Of a stretch of DNA of 64,000 nt, positions 58,125 through 64,000 are shown in pieces. The position numbers and the translations under genes are program-made. How positions within the stretch are numbered: the stretch's first letter is position 1; each line of letters starts with the position of its first letter. Below the pieces are notes generated by a model. The model ran no database searches and was not told where the DNA came from. It saw only the letters and a program-made list of their open reading frames with translations. This stretch comes from Multifurca ochricompacta. Taxonomy: Eukaryota > Basidiomycota > Agaricomycetes > Russulales > Russulaceae. The stretch is taken from the NCBI GenBank assembly GCA_022496185.1, contig WTXG01000185.1, positions 1-64,000 on the forward strand, read 5' to 3'.

Positions 58125-58301
58125 TTCTCCTTCTCATCTTTGTCCTCTGGGAGGAGGGGCATGTCAGGGTAGGCGTGATAATGTGCCTCCTGAGCCCATT
58201 CATCCTCAAAGGGCATTGAAGTTGGCAGACCAAACCTGCCAGTTGGAGCCATCAAGGCGCTCCATCTTGGAGGAGGGAGGGAAGACAATGGAGGACGGCA
58301 T
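58125..58301 (-). pseudogene. Copia-2 gag N-terminus, frame broken
   Basis: ATG at 58301 opens MPSSIVFPPSSKMERLDGSN..., homologous to Copia-1 gag, but meets TGA after 31 codons (58206-58208). The RMNG motif that should follow lies in another frame, and the main frame begins at 58124. At least two small shifts lie within ~120 bp. This contrasts with the intact pol and identical LTRs. Confidence 0.65.
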
Positions 58302-59239
58302 TTTGAGATGTTGTAAAAGTTCCTGGTTCCAAGGAGCAGTTAGAACCAGTGCCCAGGTCTCGCTTAAGAGTGCCACCCCTTACTGTGGCGCTATGCTTCA
58401 GAACCTAGAAGGGTCCTGCCTTTGTTGTGCGACTTTCTAGGTATAGTAAAGCTGTCTAGCGCAATCTTGTAACTAGACATAAGCTCTGGTAGACTAGCCA
58501 GAGTGTCTAGTGTAACCAAGACTGGGAGTCATGTCATGGAGGAGCCAACCGCAAGTTCCATTAGAGACAAAGGGTGTATAGCCCTTCCTCTAATGCTGGT
58601 GGTGGAGTCCATGATTAAGCCCTAGATGATTGGGGCCATGACTGAGTAGATTTCTAGTCTGTCTCTGGTAGGGCGTGGTTACCCTACAATGGCAACGGAT
58701 ACTTATGCCAGAGATGAAGACTATATCTACTATGTATAGACTATAGTAGTGCAGCCTACTTGTATCGAGCCCAAGCGTCATGGGAGTGACTACCCATGCC
58801 TTGTTCTAGACCCTAAACTCTGCATGCGGGTCGCTAAACCCGGCTTACAGACAGAGCCAAGCATTGGCTGGACTTAAAGCCACAAGCTTCTGGCTATAGG
58901 CCTACTAAGACTATCTATGGGACGAAGACCCAGCTACAACTATGAAGTTACTAATACCTAGTGCGCACTCAAGGAGCTCAAGGTGTTTCACCCGCTTAGG
59001 GTCCCTCATCACCTTTTGCAAGAACCCCGAAGGGCTAGCCAAACAGTTCAGGATGAGCAGTAAACTGCGTCATCCTGTGGGGTGTTAAGGTGCACAGACA
59101 GTAAATATGAAAGCTCACAGGAAGAAGCTGGTGGGAAAGACTTTGAAAGCTTTTGTGAGCTTGGTGTGCAAGAGCGAGTTGGGCTGTGTATGAACAAAGG
59201 GAATAAAACAGTCAGTATGAGCGGTCAGGGCCCATAACC
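58302..59239 (-). other. Copia-2 leader region
   Basis: Untranslated leader between the primer site (59225-59239) and gag. No coding features are seen. Confidence 0.7.
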
Positions 59240-59749
59240 TGTCAAACAATCATGCTGCTGGTTATACTGACTGTGGTTAGTAGCGGGTTAGGCTAGAAAG
59301 ACAAGTATACTTCAGAGGTTGAAGAAACTCTATATTAACTATACTACTGACCTAGAAAGACAAGTATCTACAAGAGACGTTAGTCAAAGGAAAGTAAAAA
59401 GTATAGTATGACTTACACTTCAGAGGTTGAAGAAACTCTGAAGTGAAAGAGACGAAACAGACACCCTTATATACCCATGGGGGCCAGGGGAAATGGTCTG
59501 TGCGCACTGGGAATAAGTCCACAAGTGCCGGACAATAAAGCAAAGAGGGATAAAGGCCATTGGCCAATGAGATATCACATGCCTACTGCGCATTACTAAG
59601 TCCATCGCTAATCAGCTGAGTAAGAAGGGAAAGAAGTGTAATAAAGATAACATAAAAAGTCCGATACTCCGGAATCTAATCTAATCTAATCTACAGCTGA
59701 AGCGATCCCCAGATGCCTGAAGCATCTCCAGACACATGTCGTGTCAACA
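59240..59749 (-). repeat. Copia-2 LTR (5' LTR in coding direction)
   Basis: 510 bp, ends TGTCAAAC/GTCAACA. Identical by eye to 53207-53716. Confidence 0.92.
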
Positions 59750-60064
59750 TATATGGCATTAGCTGAGGCGGCTAATCAGGCTGCATGGTATCGGGCTTTC
59801 CTCTCCGAGATCGGTTATGAAGTATCCGATCCAATTCCCCTACATGGTGATAACAAAGGCACCGTTGACTTAGCATTGAATCCAGTGACTGGGAGAAGAT
59901 CTAAGCACATTCCCATCAAGCACCATGCAATTCGTGAATATGTCGAAGAAGGCTTCATTGAACTCATTCATACAGCCACTGATGACATGTTAGCTGATGG
60001 ATTCACAAAGCCGCACGCACGTGTGCGACTGGAGGACTTTGTTGCTGGGTTAGGACTTATCTAA
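59750..60064 (+). pseudogene. Copia-1 RNase H C-terminus
   Basis: Resumes exactly where the pol frame stopped at 53206, after the TATAT duplication: MALAEAANQAAWYRAF, LHGDNKGTVDLALNPVTGRRSKHIPIKHHAIREYVEEG, LADGFTKPH, and stop at 60062-60064. The GGGGGGA polypurine tract and the 3' LTR follow at once. Confidence 0.88.
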
Positions 60065-60091
60065 TCTGGAATTGTCCTAATCATGGGGGGA

Positions 60092-60497
60092 TGTTGAGAC
60101 GAGCTGGACTCCCGGGTGGACTCGATCTAATGATCGTGATAAGATAAGCTAAAGTGTGTCCATTAACTGATTGAGACACAATTCCACATTGCACGCACAA
60201 CACATTCCTTCTTATATCTTGTCACAAGTAAATAGAACTATTTACTGTTATGATTGTCATGCTTTTATGTAGTATAAAAGGTTGTTACATTGTACGCGTT
60301 CACTTCAGTTTTGACCACAACAACTGAAGTGAGTATCAGTATCTTATCTTTACTGTAGTTAGCTAATGCTTAGTAATAGCCTATCCACTATCTACATAGG
60401 TAAAGATACTAATTAATATATAAGTTTTGACCACAACAACTGAACCTATCCGCTATCTACATAGATAGCTAAACTCTTTCACAGCTGCGTTTCATCA
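60092..60497 (+). repeat. Copia-1 3' LTR
   Basis: 406 bp, preceded by CATGGGGGGA polypurine tract. Contains the 116-bp segment missing in the 5' LTR, bounded by direct copies of TTTTGACCACAACAACTGAA. Confidence 0.9.
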
Positions 60498-60502
60498 GTG
60501 AT

Positions 60503-60808
60503 TATCTAAGAAGGAAGCATGGAGTCAAGTGGGTCCAAATATATGAAAGTGGACAGCATAAAGCCTAGCTTCTGATAGGGAACTAGGTAAGTGTCTGGTC
60601 ATAAGATAAGGGATAAGAGATAAAGCAATAAGAAACAAACAATAGTAAACATGGTGTAAACAGAAACAAAGCTTGTCACAGGGATGGACCATGAGAGGGA
60701 TGTAAGAGGGGGAGGTAATCAGGAAGGAAAGTCCAGACAGCATAGAAGGGTCTGCATCATGTAAATCAAAGAAAAGAGGGTGGCTGGGCAAAAGCAGGGG
60801 TTGTAACA
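60503..60808 (+). mobile_element. D-family LTR, right part
   Basis: Continues the LTR interrupted at 45424: TATCTAAGAAGGAAGC through GGGTTGTAACA, aligned with the solo LTR at 51282. CpGs are converted. The sequence after 60808 may be internal sequence of the D element. Confidence 0.75.
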
Positions 60809-62241
60809 TCACCCCCTCTTCTGGTTCTAGCAGACCTGGCTAGAAACAATTCATACTGTCATCATCCTGTACCAAGTCCAGATAATCATCTGCTACATTA
60901 TGTGTGATGGTTCCCTAGGCTGGTACAAGGGTTGAAGACATGTGACTTGCTTTTCTTTTTCTTCTTCTTTTCTTTTCCTTATGCTACTATTACCACATGA
61001 TGTGCTGATAAAGGACTTATGACTTATCATTTATACTGCTGACTGATTGCTTACTGAGGATCTTACTCATCTGCTTACTGATCAGTAGTAGAGGGCATAA
61101 CCCCTCCACCATCTATATCATTCTGGGACATTCTACTGTACAACCATTAGACTGTCTAGTGAAAGCTCTAGTAACTACCAGAATAGTCTCCCTACCAGCA
61201 TACATGTATATAAAGACCCTAGTAGAAAGGACAAGACATTAAGTCTGTTCTTCTGTATTCAATACAGGTGCTTTGGACTCACTTCACTGAACTGAAAGAC
61301 CCCTACTTGAACCTTCTAAGCCTGCGCCTTAGAAGGACTTCGACCCCAGAAACTTGTGGCAGGACTTAGCATCTCTGCTCACTCCATCTTGCGCGCGTGC
61401 CCTTGGTCGGCACACTTTGACTTGACCAAAGAACCTTGAAGTCTTGATAGACAACCTTGAAACCCAGAATATTGACACAGCGTTGCACCTAGCTGTGACA
61501 TTATGATTGTCCAGAGTGTAATTGTCTTTGTCAAACTCTGGTGGACACTGATGGGAGTGAAGAAAGCCATAGGGACCTCAGCAGCCACACTGTGAGCACA
61601 TGTTGTAGATGGGGCAGCCTATTTTGTGATGCCCTGCATTGTGGGTAAGGCACTTGCCACACCACCCTGAAGGTTTGATGATTGATGGTGTTACACCCAT
61701 GTGACAGTGTGACGCTCTCAGCCCATGTAATGGTTTATGACAAGTTTGCCATCTCTTCTACACCCTTCACTTCAAAACATGGCCTCTGCATGGCCATTAT
61801 GTGGTGTCCTTGTTAACCAGGAGGTCTGTCTATTACCACCGTGAGGATGGGCCACATGCTACTCTCTGTTCCCAATCGTGCCTCCACCACAACCGCTGAT
61901 TTTGGGCTTAGCCAAGGTAGATTCATTTACCCTTATCGCCAAGGTTCTTATACTCATGAAACTCAACCCTCACATACTTTTTAATATATCAAGCTCAGCA
62001 CTCAAGTGAGCAAACCTGTTTCTATCAACATGGCCTCTTCCTAAATGCATGAGAACACCAGGAGTCACTCTGAGAACTTTCAACTTGGCCACTTGCCATT
62101 GGTGAGTATCATCCTATCAAAGTTGTATGCATCGGTGCCCGAATTTGTGGCATCCTCACAGCCATTCAGTCCGCAACATTCTTCTTTTGTTCTCTATAGT
62201 TTCTCATTAAGTTCTATTATTCTATAGCTTTGCATGGAAGG
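60809..62241. other. Repeat-like interval without genes
   Basis: CpG-poor and without a supported gene. The start may be internal D-element sequence. 61200-61500 has an LTR-like promoter segment (TATATAAAGACCC) and ends in TGTGACA, but no partner was found. Confidence 0.45.
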
Positions 62242-63668
62242 TAGTGTTGTGACAGCCCCGGCTCGGCCTGAAGCTGCGGCTTAGGCTCGGCTTTTGGCGG
62301 CTCAGGCTTTTCAAAACTCAAGCCTGGGCCGTAGCGATGGCTTCCGGCTGGCTTAGGCCTGGCTTAGGCCCAAGCCGCAGCTTTACAGCATCAAATCAAG
62401 TTTTAGCTGCATTTTTTGAAGGACTTGTAGTTTACATTATATCAACCCCTGGCCACTGCTTTGGCCTTCTGCCATATTAGGTCTCCTATTTTTAGCTTGT
62501 ATCAATAACAGTGCTTGTAACAAGTGCTTCTATCCTGCGCTTGCTATGTAGATAAGATAAGATGTTGAGATCATGGTGAAACTAAGGGTGAAAATCCAGC
62601 AAGAATAGACCTATATTGAACAATTGCTAAGAACCTACAGCCCCAAGAGGACAAGATGGGGTCTGTAGCATGCTACAGGGCATCTTTAAATAGGCTCTAG
62701 TACTATTCTACAAAATACCAAAGCCAATCAAGCATGTGATGTAAATCTAATTAGTTATCAGTGGCTTACTTCCATAAGTACCCTGACACATCTTATTTAC
62801 TAATGTGTGATTGTTTCTGCTGGTCTGGCATTATCTAAAATACATACTAGACTACTTTAGACTACTCTACAATCAGATTATCAATTAATATTACTCAAAC
62901 AATGGCCGCATGTATCTATAATGTCCTTTGCTGCATAAAAAATGCGCATCCAGGACAGCATTGAATTTGTTGAACCAGAATACTGGTACAGAGATAGTCC
63001 AAGATAATTGTGATTGCATTTAGATAAAACAATTGATGAGATAAAAATGCATCTTACATTAATCAAGATACTGAGTATATACATCTCAGATCGATCATGT
63101 GATTAAATCACTTTCATTAACAAGCAAGAGCGTGCATTCGTTTACTTTGATTTAGTAGCTGTATAAAGCCACTAAATCTGCTATAGATAAAGCAGTTGCT
63201 ATTGCATTATCACAAGCACCTAAGTCTCTAAGTTAACAAAGTATCTAAAATATAAGTCTGCACCATGCCCATTTCCTTCAGAATTCCTATTTAGATGTAC
63301 TATATCAGCTACTAAATTAAAGTAAACAAACACATTATCTTGCAATGTGATTTAATCACATTGATCTGAGATGTATATACTCAGTATCTTGATTAATGTA
63401 AGACACATTTTTATCTCATCAATTGTTTTATCTAAAATCTAAATGCAATCACAATTATGTTGGACTATCTCTGTACTGGTATTCTGGTTCATAGAAAGCA
63501 TGACTCAGCCACCAAAAGCCGCGGCTTAGGCCGCGGCTTCAGGCTTTCCAAACCTTAAGCCTGAGCCGTGGGCCGCTGGAAGCCGTTTTCACGGCCTATG
63601 TCGGCCCGGCTTTTTCCGGCTCAGAAACGGCCGGCTTACGGCTTTGAGCCGAGCCGTGCACATCACTA
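62242..63668. mobile_element. Large family-A-like hAT element with internal foldback
   Basis: Begins TAGTGTTGTGACAG and ends GTGCACATCACTA, with GGCC-rich subterminal regions as in family A. Flanking 8-bp sequences ATGGAAGG (62234-62241) and GTGGAAGG (63669-63676) agree at seven of eight positions; a shifted reading gives a perfect TGGAAGGT. The interior carries the window-edge repeat (62510-62940) and an inverted repeat. No transposase. Confidence 0.75.
62972..63490. repeat. Foldback: ~190-bp inverted repeat around a ~130-bp spacer
   Basis: Left arm 62972-63165 and right arm 63297-63490 are reverse complements with scattered differences (GAACCAGAATAC near each outer end, TTTAGTAGCTG near each inner end). 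Transcripts would fold into a long hairpin. Confidence 0.82.
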
Positions 63669-64000
63669 GTGGAAGGTGCCAAACATCAAGTTGACAGTCT
63701 ATGAAAAGGAGAGAGGGATCGGCGGTACTTGGTTCGTCAACAGATACCCTCTGAGAGTCATCTTCCCATCCATCTTCAGTCTTCAGTCCAATCCTCAATG
63801 AACAGGGACTCGCGTTGTGGTACACCCTCCCACAGTGTAAGACACTTTCCTGTCATCGCTCGCTCTCAAGCTGGATATCTCCATTCGCGCGTCTATCCGG
63901 TACCAATATAGCTTTGAGATCAATGTGCGTTGCTTTCTCAGAAGAAGCGGGCCAAGAAAACACCCATCCACCTTTAGAATTCACCAAAGTGACGCGCTCT
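63669..64000. other. Window end, no gene supported
   Basis: CpG-containing sequence of host type follows the last element. Short frames only; it may be the edge of a gene beyond the window. Confidence 0.4.

Larger units (their letters stand above)
53207..59749 (-). mobile_element. Copia-2 LTR retrotransposon, young, inserted in Copia-1
   Basis: 6543 bp with 510-bp LTRs (TGTCAAAC ... GTCAACA on the plus strand) that I find identical, and a 5-bp duplication TATAT (53202-53206 and 59750-59754). Coding direction is minus. A half-tRNA(iMet) primer site (GGTTATGGGCCCTGA) follows the 5' LTR and a GGAGGGA polypurine tract precedes the 3' LTR. The identical LTRs imply recent insertion. Confidence 0.95.
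45425..60497 (+). mobile_element. Copia-1 LTR retrotransposon, host of two later insertions
   Basis: LTRs start TGTTGA and end TTCATCA. The 5-bp target duplication is GTGAT (45420-45424 and 60498-60502). Order gag, zinc knuckle, protease, integrase, RT, RNase H is copia type. The pol is broken by a hAT-like element (50085-52005), by Copia-2 (53207-59749) and by three in-frame TGA codons. Native length without insertions is ~6.6 kb. The 5' and 3' LTRs differ at about ten sites, all transitions, so it is older than Copia-2. Confidence 0.92.

Overview
The window is nuclear DNA of a filamentous basidiomycete, most likely an agaricomycete. The evidence is intron-dense genes with GT-AG introns of about 45-75 nt, host genes of clearly fungal type, fungal NLR-like proteins, and copia and hAT-like transposons with strong CpG decay. 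No species can be named from the sequence alone.

Layout. 1-4.3 kb is transposon debris, including a hAT-like element (B) inserted in the terminal repeat of another (A). 4.3-7.5 kb (-) holds NLR-1. 7.5-10.5 kb shows no gene. 10.5-24.4 kb is a host gene block: a GPI-anchored Ser-rich wall protein, a DNAJC7-type TPR/J protein, a UBA-UBX protein, a TANGO6/Rtp1-like protein, an EMC3-like gene, a methyltransferase and a cut-off EI24-like gene. 24.5-26.6 kb is repeats. 26.6-29.8 kb (-) holds NLR-2, followed by a decayed DUF6606 gene. 32.4-41.4 kb holds an NAD(P)-dependent reductase, a Mus7/Mms22-like gene, an uncharacterised membrane protein and COQ3. 41.8-44.9 kb (+) holds NLR-3. 45.0-60.8 kb is a stack of nested transposons, and 60.8-64 kb is further repeats including a foldback hAT-like element.

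The most distinctive content is the set of three seven-exon NLR-like proteins: a helical N-terminal domain resembling fungal HeLo-like/MLKL-type domains, NB-ARC, then TPR repeats of about 40 residues. NLR-2 and NLR-3 are the arms of a 3.3-kb inverted duplication. They are almost identical over NB-ARC, but substitutions gather in the TPRs and one divergent patch covers the last 50 or so codons. In all three genes the TPR half is nearly CpG-free while the 5' exons are not. These are hallmarks of diversifying fungal STAND receptors (allorecognition or innate immunity); ligands and function are inference.

The transposon stack can be ordered from target-site duplications. An old LTR (family D) was hit by Copia-1 (TSD GTGAT). 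Copia-1 was hit by a 1.9-kb hAT-like element (TSD GGTCTGAA), which itself carries a D-family solo LTR (TSD TCGGA), and by a young Copia-2 (TSD TATAT, LTRs identical by eye). Several host genes (DNAJC7, UBX, TANGO6, EMC3, Mus7 and the 39-40 kb gene) contain single small frameshifts, whereas COQ3, the reductase, the wall protein, the NLRs and the Copia-2 pol are open. This is either real decay of one haplotype or residual indel error. All calls come from reading the sequence; no database search was run.
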